64,000 nucleotides of DNA from Talpa occidentalis (lineage: Eukaryota; Chordata; Mammalia; Eulipotyphla; Talpidae), in contig NW_023601322.1 in NCBI RefSeq assembly GCF_014898055.3, positions 69,530,740 to 69,594,739 of the forward strand, read 5' to 3'. Shown here in pieces: positions 32,740 through 44,890 of the stretch (position 1 is the stretch's first letter; the number at the start of each line of letters is the position of its first letter). The translations under genes were made by a program, and so were the position numbers. A model generated the notes under the pieces. That model worked only from the letters and a program-made list of their open reading frames with translations. It was not told the origin of the DNA and did no database searches.

Positions 32740-33030
32740 AGAGGCAGCCTTAGTAAATTATTAAACAAAGAACAAAGTTTGGGACCCCTGTGTTTGTGTT
32801 TGTCAAGAGACCACAGGCAACTGCTTCTTCTGTTTCTGCTGCCCAAGGAATTACAAACCTGACCACTTGTTTGAAGAAGGCATTCGGAAGAGAGGCGGCA
32901 AAGGAGAATGAACTCAAATTAATATTCCAATAAGTTGCTCCGCCCCACTAAAATTTATTGGGCATTAGCAAACTACTGCCAACTAGTTTGCTAAACAAGT
33001 CGCATTTCCTATATTTCACATTAATATAGT
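32740..33030. promoter_or_regulatory. Non-repetitive block with SOX-like and palindromic motifs
   Basis: Contains AACAAAGAACAAAG, a pair of SOX/TCF-like ACAAAG motifs, and an 11-bp perfect inverted repeat TTAGCAAACTA/TAGTTTGCTAA at 32965-32975 and 32984-32994. Regulatory role is inferred. Confidence 0.35.
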
Positions 33031-33504
33031 CTAAAAATTATGTGCGTAGGGCACCTAAGGTTAAAGGCACAGGCTTGGGTAGGAGGTTGGGACTTTGTAA
33101 GGGCAGGAATGGACCCTGGGCAGGTTTTCTGATCCAGCAGATGGGGTAAAGGGGGAGTCAGAGTCCTCAGTGGCTTTTGCAGCTTTTTTATTCAGATTAC
33201 CAGGTACATGGCAGGCAGGGGCAAGTCTTCACTCTGGGCTCTCCGACCTTCTCTCACATTCTCTCTGCTCTTCCTATGGCTCTGCTTCTCACTCGGCTTC
33301 TGCTGGCGTCCCTGTGATGCCACCCTTAAAAAGCTCAGTCTTAGCCCAGGTGAATCCCATCTACTTATGCCCACACCCTACTCCAGGTGCCCGCCATCAG
33401 GCATGCATTCAGGACCACAAGGATCCATCATCTATCCTGATGGTGGGAGGGCAGAAAAGCCTGACATTTTTTCCTTACCCTATAGACTTCCATCACCCTC
33501 TCAA

Positions 33505-33505
<1 letters not shown>

Positions 33506-33535
<30 letters not shown>

Positions 33536-33779
33536 TAAGATTTATTTATTTTATTTATACAAGCACTGGGTACAGTCATAAGTGCGGGAGGGTGAGAGAA
33601 TTCACCAGAGCCAGAGCAGGGAACAGAACAGGCAGACTGACAAAATACACTGCTGAGGGGAGCAGCGGGCATGGCAGGAGAGGTCTACGTGCCATGTGGG
33701 ACCCTCGCCGCCCGAGGGGCATTGAACCGGCGCTGAAGAGGCTGCGGGCAGTTTAACTGCTGAGCCACCAGGGGAGGCC
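33506..33779 (-). mobile_element. tRNA-derived SINE with exact 13-bp TSD
   Basis: TCACCCTCTCAAG at 33493-33505 and 33780-33792. Confidence 0.92.
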
Positions 33780-33989
33780 TCACCCTCTCAAGCTTACTGC
33801 AAATCTTGGGTTACTGCTGCCTAAGTGCCTCCACCTGCAAGCCCTTGTTTCCTCTAGCTCCCTTTTGGGTCATTGGAATGAATTCTTGAGCTAAAGTATG
33901 TTAAGTGCTTTCCCCAGTTTTGGCACACAATAAGCAACATAAACAACAGCCAACATTTATTAACCGATAAGGATAGCAGGGGCACCAAA

Positions 33990-34400
33990 ATCCTGACACA
34001 CTATTCCCTACCCCTCAACCATAGGTTTAGTGAGGGTGCCGGAGCAGGGGGCAGGCTCCTGGGCGCGGGTGGAGCCAGGGGTAGCCACTGGCGGCTGCGA
34101 AGGAGGCGCACCGCCTAATGCAGTTGTCAGTTAATTAGAGGAGAAGGTTATGTCATTAACGGCGGGATCGATGCAAAGGGAATTAAGAGGTTCTGGCAGC
34201 GTCCCCACACTCTGCGCGGGTTGAGGACCGAATTCAACAAAAATTCGATACACATTAGCAGACGATCAGCGGCCGCCAAGGGCGCAGGGCAGCGAAGCGC
34301 CGGAACTGCGCTTGGGTGGGGCTGCCCCGGCGATACAAGGGGCCCTGTGTGTATGGGTTTGGTGCCCGGACACGCACCAGAGCTCTTGCAAAGATTAGGA
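33990..34400. promoter_or_regulatory. CpG-rich non-coding block, candidate enhancer or orphan CpG island
   Basis: GC- and CpG-rich sequence (GGCGCGGGTGG-like, GGCGCACCGCC, GCGGCCGC, GCGAAGCGCC) in a gap otherwise poor in CpG, 10 kb past GFRA3. Homeodomain-type motifs CAGTTAATTAGAGG and GTCATTAACGG and an ATCGAT lie in its centre. No repeat recognised and no open frame of note. Confidence 0.45.
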
Positions 34401-34629
34401 TGCAGAGCGTGCTAGCAGACAAGTTTTTTGGTCCGATCCTGGTCTGGCTGGGGGCACAATGGTTGGGTTAGGTTTTAAACATTTTGGAGAGGTCCTGGGT
34501 GCTACTCAGCGTTCTGTACCCGGGCTCCTCACCAGGTCCGGTCCCCCTCATCCTTCATGTCCAGTGACTTTAGTCACAGGGAAGCCACTCTGACCTCCCT
34601 AGACTGGGTCAGGCTACAGTGTAACCCAC

Positions 34630-34828
34630 TCCACTGGTTACTTCTTCCCTTATTGACCTTTATCACAGTGTTGTTCTATGTGATCTGCTCAACTTTCTGG
34701 CCAATGTCTTACTCCCATAAAATGGTAAACTCTAGGAGAACAGGGACTGTGTGTATATACTGTTTACCGGTACCCTCAGAACCCAGGACACAGCAGGTGC
34801 TCAGTAAACATTTACAGAGATTGACTCC
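34630..34828 (+). repeat. L2 3'-end relic
   Basis: CTCTAGGAGAACAGGGACTG and GCAGGTGCTCAGTAAACATT match the L2 3' end. Confidence 0.75.
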
Positions 34829-35566
34829 CCTAAGCAAGCCAGTGAGTTGGTAAGGATCAAGGAAATTGAAGCTCAAAGGGATGAAGTAACCTGCCCAGGA
34901 TCACAGTAGTCTCCCAGCCCCCAAGCTCCTTCCTTAAATCACCTAATCAATTTGAATCTTGGTTTTCCTAACTAGGGTAAAAGTGTTTACTGCTGCTGCT
35001 TTGCTATGTGCCAGGGATGTTCCAACACTTTGTTTAGATTTGCTCCTTATTGCAACAATCCTGTGAGATAGAAATCATTTATAAAAGAGCAGTCTGAACC
35101 TTACAAAAGCTGGGCCAATCACTTGTATGTATGCCCTTAAATACACGAATCTCCTTCTGATATCTGGGTCACCACCACTCCTGTACCCCTATCCCACTTC
35201 CCAGCAGGCTGCATTTCCTAGGTTGTTACTGGATTTTATCTGGGTTTGGCCTTGACCCCACACATAAGTTTGGAGGACTGAGGACAGTTGGAATCAAGAT
35301 ACCCCAAACCTTGGCAGCTTCCAAGCTCCACCTCCTTCCTTTGGCCTCCAGACCAGGGATAGTAGTGGTTTCCTGTTCTTGGTGATCTCTGGGTTACCAC
35401 ACTTTCCCCTGTTGGGCTTCTCAGTTCTTCTATTACCTGAGTAACCACAGTATGAAATTCTCTCTATTTGAAGTACTTAGAGTGAATTCATTTTCCTACC
35501 ATATAAGCCATGATTTGAATCCATATCTGTCTGACCATAAAGCAACAACAACAAAAAAACCTCTTA

Positions 35567-35846
35567 GGGCCTCCCTGGTGGTGCAGGGGTTAAAGTCTCA
35601 GCACTATCAAGCTATATCCAGCCACTGTCCCATGGGTTAGGTCCCTGGCCAAGGAGCTCCCCACATGGTGCAGCAGACCTCACCTGTCTCGCTCGCTGCT
35701 CCTCTTGGCAGTGTATTTCAGTCAATCTGCCTGTTCTGCTCCCCACTCTGACTCTGGTGAATCCTTTCACCACCCCCCCCCCACACCTCTGGCCTACATC
35801 CCAGATCTTGTATGCATAAATAAATAAAAATAAATCTTAAAAAAAG
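35567..35846 (+). mobile_element. tRNA-derived SINE, GCATAAATAAAT-tail type
   Basis: Head GGGCCTCCCTGGTGGTGCAG, tail ATGCATAAATAAATAAA. It includes a run of nine or ten C bases near 35772. Confidence 0.86.
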
Positions 35847-37039
35847 AGAACATTTAAAGGCTTTACAGAAGAAGACAGTGGGTCAAAATAGTAAGAGGGT
35901 AATAACCACTTAACCACCCTGCCTGAGAGAGCTCTTCTCAGGTCCCTTCTGTGAGAAAAATTAGTTTATAAAGGTAGTGGTCCACCCATAAAACCTATTC
36001 ACAACTTACTATTATATTTAAGAGAGTCTACCTTATAAATGAAGGTAATGTTAGCATCTAATAGAGTACTTGGGAAGATTAAGTGAACTAATGCATATCA
36101 AACACTTGATCGGTGGGACATGTTCAACGATAGTTCCTTCCTCCACTCCTTTATGACATGGTAGGTACTGAACAGAACTTTAGTAACTTCTGTCTGCATA
36201 GCTGGTAATCCTGGAGTGTGTCTTTCATTTGTTAGCATTCCCCTTATCACACTGTAGATTCAACTTGCCCATTGAACCAGTGAGTTAGAAGTAGTAATCA
36301 GCAACTGGCCTGGCAGCTACAATACACAGAAGATGTATGCAATGAATGTTAGATCTGAGTGAATGCTCCTAAATCAATTGGACCACCCCAGAGACTTCAT
36401 TGGCAATGAATGAGAGTGTGAGGTGCTTTTGATACACGCATCCAGAGTCTGAATTTGAGTGAAGATGTCTGCTCAGCAGTCCCAAGGGCAATTTTCTCCT
36501 GATTGATTTGCAGCTTTCGATCTTAATGGAAAAGAAGCCAAGTATATAGGAGGTAGTTTTCTCCCTGAACCAGAAATTCTTGTTGCATTTTCGTTTCTGA
36601 ACTTGAAGAGTTCTATTTCCTATTACCTGATAAGGGCTACAGAGGCCAAAATTTTCTGGGGGAGGGTGCTTAAGGGAGCAGGTAGAAGTTGGGGAGAATA
36701 GCTTCTTGATTCACACAATCCTCAATGACTTGGAAGAACCAGGAGACCAGACACTATCTTTGATGACAAAACAACTGCAGAGAGTAGATCAGGTCTTCAG
36801 TCACCACAGCCTATAGCCAGGGATTGGGGGCTCCACCTGTGCTCTTGGACAAGGCTCTTCATTTGAGACTGCTAACTACCAGACAGTTTTTTCACAGTAA
36901 TTTCAACTTACTGATGAAATTACAATTTGAAGAAGTTTGTAGACCTTACAAATATTTTAGAGGTATGATTTCAACCTATATCAGCTGCTGAAAACTGCTT
37001 TTTACAATGATATTTTAAGTCTCCTAACTCTAGAAGTTA

Positions 37040-37235
37040 AGAACACAAGATTTGGAGTCAAACAAACTGAGTTTCCAGTCCTAGCTCCCTGCTAATTTGA
37101 CCTTTTTTTACTTAACTTTCCCAAACCTCGAATGTCTTCTCTGTGGGACAGAAATGATAATGCCTACTTGGAAAGATTGTTGTGATTATTAAATTAGATA
37201 CTAGGATGAGAGTTTGAGAAATGGCAGCCATTATT
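37040..37235 (+). repeat. MIR relic
   Basis: GATTTGGAGTCAAACAAACT, GAGTTTCCAGTCCTAGCTCC and TGTTGTGATTATTAAATT match MIR. Confidence 0.7.
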
Positions 37236-37904
37236 AAAATTGTTCACAAATTTATCTGCCACCTAATACTTTGGAACAAAATAGAGCATCTGGTCAAGTA
37301 GGTCGTTATAGTCTTCAGAACTCTCTAGCATACATACTTTGATTTGTCATCCACTGTCCTCTTCTCCAGAAAATATCCCCACTCATAGTACCTGCCAAAA
37401 AAGCAGTACTTGGACAACCATGTGACACTGTCCCCTTGGCCACTGTTGATCAGACACTAGTGATTGAATACTTAACCTAAACTGGAAAAACCAAATTCCT
37501 CTACTGGGAACTGAACCAGTCAATTGTGGAGAGTTACGTAGACTCCAGAACTAGTATCACCATTTTGAGGTGTGTACATTTGATGGATGAGCTGAGGAAA
37601 ATTACATGGGGAGGTGCAAAGAAGAGACCATTAATCTTCAGTCCATGTGAAAACGATGGAAACAGACCTGCACCTTTTAATTTTTTAGTAACACGAGACC
37701 TTGCTTTGCTAATGTCCAGTCCTTGCAGTCTAGAGGTTGCAGCCAACCTCTAGTTCCCACATTTTCTTGGACAAGCAATAGCACATCTCTTTTCCTTCCA
37801 ACAAAGAGACTACCCTAGGATTAGGGCAATGGTTTGTCCCTTTTTGAGGTAAAAGTGCTTTTTAAAAAACTCAAGTTTCCTTCTTAAAAACATAACAGGC
37901 ATAG

Positions 37905-38167
37905 GGCCTCCCCTGTGGCACAGTGGGTTGAGCACATCGCTGTGAAGCTGTCCGTAGCCTCTGCAGCGCAGGTTTGATTCCCAGCTGGCCAGGGAGATAC
38001 CCACATGGTGCGGCAGGCCTCTCCTGTCGCGCCTGCTGCTCCCCTCAGCAGTGCTTTCAGTCCGTCTGTCTGTTCTGTTCCCCAATCTGGTGAATCCTCT
38101 CACCCTCCCATGCCTCCGGCCTGTACCCCAGTTCTTGCATAAATAAATAAATCTTGAAAAAACAAAG
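37905..38167 (+). mobile_element. tRNA-derived SINE with 17-bp TSD
   Basis: AAACATAACAGGCATAG at 37888-37904 and AAACATAACAGGTATAG at 38168-38184, one mismatch. Confidence 0.9.
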
Positions 38168-38387
38168 AAACATAACAGGTATAGAAGGGTTATCAAAACA
38201 TACCCTTACCTCAGCACAAATTGCACATTGCATTAAGCTGAATGTCAACCACAAAGTAGTTGAGAATTTTTTTTTCATGTTTCCTTGGATATTTTGTCCA
38301 AATTCTGAAAGTTCCAAACTGTTTTATTTGCAACGGCACCTAGAAGTTCTCCAAAAATTGCATGACGTGAGCATATTTCTTTTTTTT

Positions 38388-38666
38388 TAAAATTAATTTA
38401 TTTATGCATACAAGGGGTGCAGGCCAGAGATGTGGGGTGGGGGGTGGGGTGGCAGGGGGTGAGAGGATTCACTAGAGACAGAGTGGGGAGCAGAACATGC
38501 AAATGTACTGAAATACACTGCTGAGGGGAGCAGCGGGCTAGACAGGAGAGGTCTGACTTGCCATGTGGGTTTCTGCCTGGCCAGCTGGGGATCAAACTTG
38601 TGCTGCAGAGGCTGTGGATTGCTTCATAGTGTGGTGTTTAACCCCTTGCGCCACCAGGGAGGCCCA
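38388..38666 (-). mobile_element. tRNA-derived SINE
   Basis: ATTTATTTATGCATACAAG tail side, CGCCACCAGGGAGGCCC head. It has an expanded G/T-rich tract near 38432-38460. Confidence 0.85.
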
Positions 38667-39239
38667 AAGGGGTGTACATTTTAAAAGAGGATCCTGCCAT
38701 GCACAAAAGCAAGAAAGCAGACTCTTATTGTGAAAGATTTTTAATAGAATTGGTATGTAGAGAGGAGAGAGAAGAAAACATTTCAAATAATACTTTACCA
38801 ATAAAACTCCCCAAATTTCCCATCCCCGTGTGGGCAAATGCCCAACCAAATAGACTTGGCTAGAAGCAGGGCTGCTGAGGTCCAAAAATTTGTCACAAAT
38901 CTACCGTACTTTCTGGCAATGAACCACAAGAAAGGGCTTTGGCAGGTCTCAGAGAACTGGGACAGAAGGAGAGACTCAAAACTCAAAATATACCACAAAA
39001 TCCAACTGCCCTTGTCTCTGTTAAGCAGCAGGAGCAGCCTCCTCACCTGTCTCTCATCATGTGTCTCTTCTAAGTATCTATTCCAAATGTCTCTGTATGT
39101 CTCTTTTCCAAGTCCCTCTTCATATTGTGTCCCCCTTCTATATATCCACCTTACTCCTTCCCAGCTGCCTCCCATTCAGGAAGACAAACTGGAAAACATA
39201 GAGGGTTCCTGCATGTAAGTGGGGGTGGGGAAAATGGCA

Positions 39240-39420
39240 CCCTTTCTATGCTCCGCTCCCTTTCACAGAGATGTGTCTATAATACTCCAAAGGAACCAAC
39301 CCTGCTGACACTTTGATTTTAGACTTCCAGCCTCCAGCACTGTGAGACAATATATTTCTATTGTTTAAACCACCCAGTTTATGGGACTCTGTTATGGCAG
39401 TCCAAGTAAATTAATATATG
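39240..39420 (+). mobile_element. 3' end of MaLR/MLT-type LTR (probable)
   Basis: AGACTTCCAGCCTCCAGCAC, TGTGAGACAATA and TTTAAACCACCCAG resemble the 3' end of mammalian MaLR LTRs as I recall them. Confidence 0.5.
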
Positions 39421-39732
39421 AAGTTTGATATCAAACAAAAAGCAATTCTTTATTTCATCTACAAAATGTTTTTTATCCCCCAGAAACAACTACAAAAAGG
39501 TAATTTGGAAGTGCAATCTTATTGAGACACAGGTAATCCCTGGGTATAATGCCCGTACCCCCCTATTTGGCCTTTACAGGGCTATTACTGAGGCAAGAAG
39601 AAAGCTTCCTTTCTTCTTTTGGTATAGAAAAGTAATATTACTTCTTGGTGGGGGGTGGGCAAAGCATGTTAGGTTATATAGTTTGCTGATTGCACATATG
39701 TGGGGACTCTCTTCTAGTCTCCTGACCTTATT

Positions 39733-40002
39733 TATTTTTTTAAAATACTTTTAAAATTCATTTATACATACAAGAACAGGAGTACAGGCCTGAGGTTTGG
39801 GGGGTGAGTGGATTCACCAGAGACAGAGTGGGGAGCAGAACAGGTGGAATGACTGAAATACACTTATAAGGGGAGCAGCGGGTGAGACAGGAGAGGTCTG
39901 CTGTGCCATGTGGGTAGCTCCCTGGCTGGGGATTGAAGTCATGTTGCAGTGGCTGCAGATAGCTTCATGACTGCATCTTACTTAGCGCCACCAGGGTGGC
40001 CC
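39733..40002 (-). mobile_element. tRNA-derived SINE with exact 14-bp TSD
   Basis: CTCCTGACCTTATT at 39719-39732 and 40003-40016. Confidence 0.92.
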
Positions 40003-40154
40003 CTCCTGACCTTATTGAAATAAGGATGCTGTGTATTAGTTTTCACAAAAGCAAACAAATCCAAAAATGCTGTTCCTTTGACTCTCCCAGTAGAAATCCA
40101 TGCCCAAACCCAGATAGTTAAATCTATCTGTACTCACCTCAAACTATTTCTTTT

Positions 40155-40419
40155 TTTTTAAAGATTTATTTATTTTTATATAAGAGCTAGGGTACAGGCC
40201 AGAGGTGCAGGAGGGTGAGAGGATTCACCAGAGGCAGAGCAGGGATCAGAACAGGCAGATGACAGAAATACACTGCTGAGGGGAGCAGTGGGCATGACAG
40301 GAGAGGTCTGCTGTGCCATGTGGGATTCTCACCAGCCGGCTGGGATCGAACCCACACTGCAGAGGTTGCGGACAGCTTCACAGCATGGCACTCAAACTGC
40401 TGTGCCACCAGGGAGGCCC
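40155..40419 (-). mobile_element. tRNA-derived SINE
   Basis: AAACTATTTCTTTT and AAACCATTTCTTTT flank it, a diverged TSD. Confidence 0.88.
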
Positions 40420-40644
40420 CTAAAACCATTTCTTTTATTACAACATCTACTAAGTATGCTTCCAAGAAGCAGACAGAATGGTAGGAATGCCCTTGACTTA
40501 GTAGTCCCAGGAAGCTTGGTAGTTTTAAGTCCAACCAACTATACAACCCGTAATTTTAAAAAAAAGCACTTAGGTCTGAGGAACTTAAAAAAAGTTTGGA
40601 ATTATTTAGCTATTTTACCCTAGTGTAATTTTTAATAAATAATC

Positions 40645-40890
40645 GTAATTGCTATATATTTATTGATTATTATGGGTCAGGGAGTTTGCTAAGCACTTTA
40701 CACACATCATTTCCTTAGACCTCTCAACAACCTTAGGAGATAAGAACTGCTATATTTACATTTTATAGATGAAGAAACAGACTCAGAGGATTGTCTTGTC
40801 TATAAACGCACACCTAGTCAGTAATGGAGCTGACCTAGACCTGAGTTGGCCTGAACCAGAGTCCGTGCTCTTTGTTACCACATTCCTGGG
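40645..40890 (-). repeat. MIR relic, reverse
   Basis: GCTAAGCACTTTACACACAT and TTATAGATGAAGAAACAGAC match inverted MIR. Confidence 0.75.
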
Positions 40891-41589
40891 ACTCCTGAGA
40901 GGGGACTGTGCCAAACCCATAGAGAAAGCTCATGGAATATTAGATCTCTGCCTTGTCTGACTTAGTCTTGCTGTAACTGACATAAAAGCTACTGCTTGTT
41001 CAGCCTGCATTTTGAAGATCAAAATGAAAGAAAAGTGACTGGCATATAGTAAGTGCTCAGTAAGTATTAGCTGTTATTAGTATTAATATTGCATTATACA
41101 TGCTCCTTTCTGGCAAGGGAGGAATCCCCAGCCTATTGCTAACAGGGGTTACTTAGACATATACTTGAGTGAACAAGACCAGTTAGAGTAGAGGCCTGGA
41201 AAGTCAAGTTGACCTAGAAAGAAAATTAGAAGTGAGGGTGAGGATGCTGGGACGGAGAGAGGAGGGAGTCACAAAGAAAGCAGTTGGCAGAAGGCCAGAC
41301 TCCACTTTGGTGCAGCTACCCCCGGGGATTGGGAGGTGGGGGGTATTTAGACAATGCTACAGATTGGTCAGCTTACTTTGTATTATCCTTTATTTCCTCC
41401 CTTTTTGGGTGATAGGGTGACTGCACTTGTGGTTACATAAAGCTTCCTGGAATTCTTCCAGGAAGAGTGGAAGCTCTGGAGATGCTGGCAAACAAAGATT
41501 CCACAGGTGAAGGAGTGAGTGAGTGAGAGTGATTGTATCCTGGCAATCAGCAGGGTAATGAAGCCATAGAGCATGGGAATCAGGTAGAT

Positions 41590-41990
41590 TTAGGTATATT
41601 AAAAGAGAGGGCAGACCCCAAATGGGGTCACTTTTGCTAGGCCCCATTATCAGCAAACCAAGCCTTAATACTTAACCTCATTGCAGTTTCATCATCTCCC
41701 AGCAATGTAACTTTTAATCGGGCAAGCATTAACTGGGAATTTCCTGTGCAGCACTAATGAGGAATCTGCCTGATAAACCTTGTCTGTCTCCCCAAAGGAA
41801 GGTGACCTGCTTGAAACAATTCCCTCTTTCCTTATTTCATCCTCATACTGTCTATAAAAGCCTTCCGAAATTTTGTACATCTCTTCTAAGCTTTTTTTTT
41901 ACTTGCTAGATGGGATGCTATCCCATTCATGAATTTTTAAATAAATCCAATTAGATCTTTAAATTCACTTGGGTGAATTTAGCTTTTCAA
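41590..41990 (+). mobile_element. Old ERV-L-type solo LTR (probable)
   Basis: TATAAAAG near 41843, GATGGGATGCTATCCCATTC, then AAATAAATCCAATTAGATC, the layout of an LTR promoter and poly-A region that I recall from ERV-L LTRs. Left border is uncertain. No retroviral coding sequence is present. Confidence 0.55.
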
Positions 41991-41999
41991 TAAAGGTAT

Positions 42000-42190
42000 A
42001 AATCCCAGTTCTCCCACTTGAGTAATTGTGTGACTATGGGCAGGTAATTTACTTGCTGAGTCTGATTTCCTCTTCTGATATAAGGATGATAATGGTACAG
42101 GCATTTTGTGAGGGCTTAGTGAGAAAACATATAAATGCTTAGTATAGTGCCTAATAAATAATAGCTATAATTGTTATTACTATAATCTTA
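42000..42190 (+). repeat. MIR relic
   Basis: AATCCCAGTTCTCCCACTTG and AGTATAGTGCCTAATAAATA match MIR. Confidence 0.72.
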
Positions 42191-42229
42191 AGTGTTAGAA
42201 TGTGATGTCATCACTGATTGGACATATGG

Positions 42230-42720
42230 ATTCCCCAACCTCTCCTTTCCCAGTCCTGAAAATTGAATCTTTTTTCCCGTGGGCCTTCTAGTGGGGCCAG
42301 GCCTTCTGGGGCCCTTTAGCCGCCCTAGGACAGTGGAAAGCATCCCTTCATAACTCTGGGACAGTCTTTATTTCCACAGCCCAGAAAGGGTGGCTAAAAG
42401 CCTTATCTGAGTTACATTCCATTATGGGATTAAATCAGTCTTTCTCTGGGACTTTCTGGCTGCTACCCCAGGCTGGATGCCGGCAGTTCCTGGTTATTGC
42501 CTTTGGTCCAATCTGAGGTCATCACACTCTTTGGGCCCAAGGGACCCTCAGAGAAAGGGACTGAGGGGAGGGTCTGGCAACCATTTGGGATTAATTTCAA
42601 TTAGCAAGCACTATGTAAGCATTGAGGCCAGCAGCCAGGCACTCTGTGGGCACCAATGGGGAGCTCAGGGAGACAGGACACTTACCCAGCAAACTCCAAT
42701 CTGAGGCAACAAATGACCGG
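42230..42720. promoter_or_regulatory. Non-repetitive block, candidate regulatory element
   Basis: About 490 bases with no recognised repeat between MIR relics. TAAT-core motifs GGGATTAAATCAG and GGGATTAATTTCAATTAGC suggest homeodomain sites. Function inferred only. Confidence 0.3.
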
Positions 42721-43390
42721 CTCTGTGAGGACAGTCCACAGGGATGTTGGAGATGAGCAGAGTGTTAATGAGGCAAAGGAATAACTGTGTGATTGCAGTT
42801 GCTAAATTTCTGTGATCCTTATTTTTTTTAATTTATTTGTATTTGTATTTTTAAAGCAGAATGTGACTTGAGCACTACATTTCCACCCACCAAACATGAT
42901 CTGAGCTTCTTTTTGAGCAGTTTTCCAATATCTCCAGATAGGCTTATGATTTTGCTGCTGTAAACAATAGTTTTGTTTGGAAAACAAGCTTTTTCATCTT
43001 GGAGCATGGAATCTTAGCATTTACTAAAAATAGGTTAATTTTAATAGAAATATTGAAGTTACAACAGCAAGGTTTTAGAGATAAACTTGGGTTCAGATCC
43101 TGGTTTAGCCACCCATTGGCCTTGTGTTCCTACTGTTAACTTCTCAGAGTCCGTTTTCTCATACTGAAAAGGAGCAAATGACACTTCTCTTCCAGGGTTG
43201 TTGTGAGGTTTAGGGACAACTATACTTAGTAGTTAGGGGCAAGTGTGAAGCGGACCTCCTTTTATCCCCTGTGCTTCTCAATAAATGGGCTCTCATGATT
43301 TTTCCTCCACTTAGGGCAGGATGGGAATTTGTTTAGTCTTCTTGTCTCCCTTCCCAGGTTGTTAGAGAAGCAAGAGAAAAAGATGTATTT

Positions 43391-43433
43391 CACACACACA
43401 CACACACACGTGTGTGTGTGTGTGTGTGTGTGT
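43391..43433. repeat. CA(n)-TG(n) palindromic dinucleotide repeat
   Basis: Nineteen bases of CACA...C followed by at least 19 of GTGT...G, forming one perfect palindrome centred at 43409/43410 and a continuous purine-pyrimidine alternation. Confidence 0.95.
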
Positions 43434-44179
43434 AGTGCCTGTCATCCATGGCTGAAGGAATCTGGACTGAGCCAGGTACCATATCCACTATGGAGATGTT
43501 TACTGGTGTTAAAAGATAAACTGTGACATCTTAAAAAATTTTAAGAGTGTATTTGACCATTATGAAATCAAATTGGGTAGCTCCAAACCAATAATTGTTA
43601 GGAGCACTGTCCACAGGAACCAGAGGATAGACTTATATAGAGAAAATGTGGTAGCAAGGAAATTAATTGCCTGTAGTTTGTAGTTGGCCATTTGTGATTG
43701 TTTATTTTGATTTCATAACCTTGAGACATTTATAGACTAAGATTTTGATTTGCTTGCACAGGCCACCTAATGATGTAGCATTAGAGCCACCTCGGAGTAA
43801 TGGCCTTCATGTTTAATTAATTTAATACTTGACTTGAGTTAGCTAGGTCCATCCTTAGCTTAAAGTGTAGAGCAAGGGAGAAAGGCATTTTACTAGCTTC
43901 CAACAATCAGGTGGGCCTTGGAGTAGGAAAGTACAAGCTGTGAGCTGTCTGCTGCCCAGCAAAGGCTCAATCCTGAATGTGTGGTGCTGGGTCAGGACTC
44001 CAGCTTGTAGCTCAGTCTTTTTCTGCCTAGATCTTTCATTTTCCCAGAGCATTTCTTCTCCCCTACCTCTTGTTTTTCTCTGTCTCTACTGCTAAATTTA
44101 TTGTAGCTGACCTGGACCAAGTTGGTAATCTGGCAAATGTGAAAAGATACCTGAACCTGTGCCTTTTGGAAATGCGACA

Positions 44180-44400
44180 GTCTTTGTTTACTGACTATGT
44201 GCATGGCACACTTTCTCTCATCCTCAAAATAACCCAGGCAGCAAGCATCGTTTAATACCTTCCCCCTCCATTTGAGGAAACTCATTCTAAGAGATAAATT
44301 GTTTATGGCCATTTGCATAGAAAAGTGGCTGAAGTAGGGTTTGAGCCAAAGATTTTCTCACTTCAAAGCTCACGACTTTGCTACTCCAATTCCATATAAA
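44180..44400 (-). repeat. MIR relic, reverse
   Basis: TCCATTTGAGGAAACTCATT and CATCCTCAAAATAACCCAGG match inverted MIR. Confidence 0.68.
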
Positions 44401-44699
44401 GAACATCCTTATATCTGAGCTGTGCTTTCTACACTCATGGGCCCTGGGTACCTGTGAAGATGGTGCTGATTTCTCAGGGAGGACCCATATGCCTTCTCCT
44501 GTGGCCTCCAGAAATAGTGGATTACCAGAAGATTCTTTGATGTTATCCTCAAGGGTCAGGAATAAGGCACTGACCTGCCAGGTGGGGTTATCCTGAGGGT
44601 GGAGGTTGTTCCATCTGAGTTTTAGAGGGGTGCCCAGAGAGCATAAGCAAAGTAAAACAAAAATGGGAGAGGCAGTGCATTATTTTGAAGGGATGCCCT

Positions 44700-44890
44700 T
44701 GCTATGCCTGTGGTTAGGCACTTGGCCTTGGCGTCTGGTGCACCTGCCACTCTGATTGGCAAGGCACTTAAATTCTCAAAGCCTCAGTTTCTGCATCTGT
44801 AAAATGGACACTATCATAGTACTTTGTTTCAAGGATGAAATGGTATCATGTACATATAATGTTTAATCTAATACAAGGACCTCAGTATTA
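44700..44890 (+). repeat. MIR relic
   Basis: AAAGCCTCAGTTTCTGCATC and TGTAAAATGGACACTATCA match the MIR core. Confidence 0.72.

Noticed and set aside
33208..33756. 182-residue open frame on the + strand
   Set aside because: Its second half is a reverse SINE and the first half has no recognised domain. No splice or promoter context supports it.
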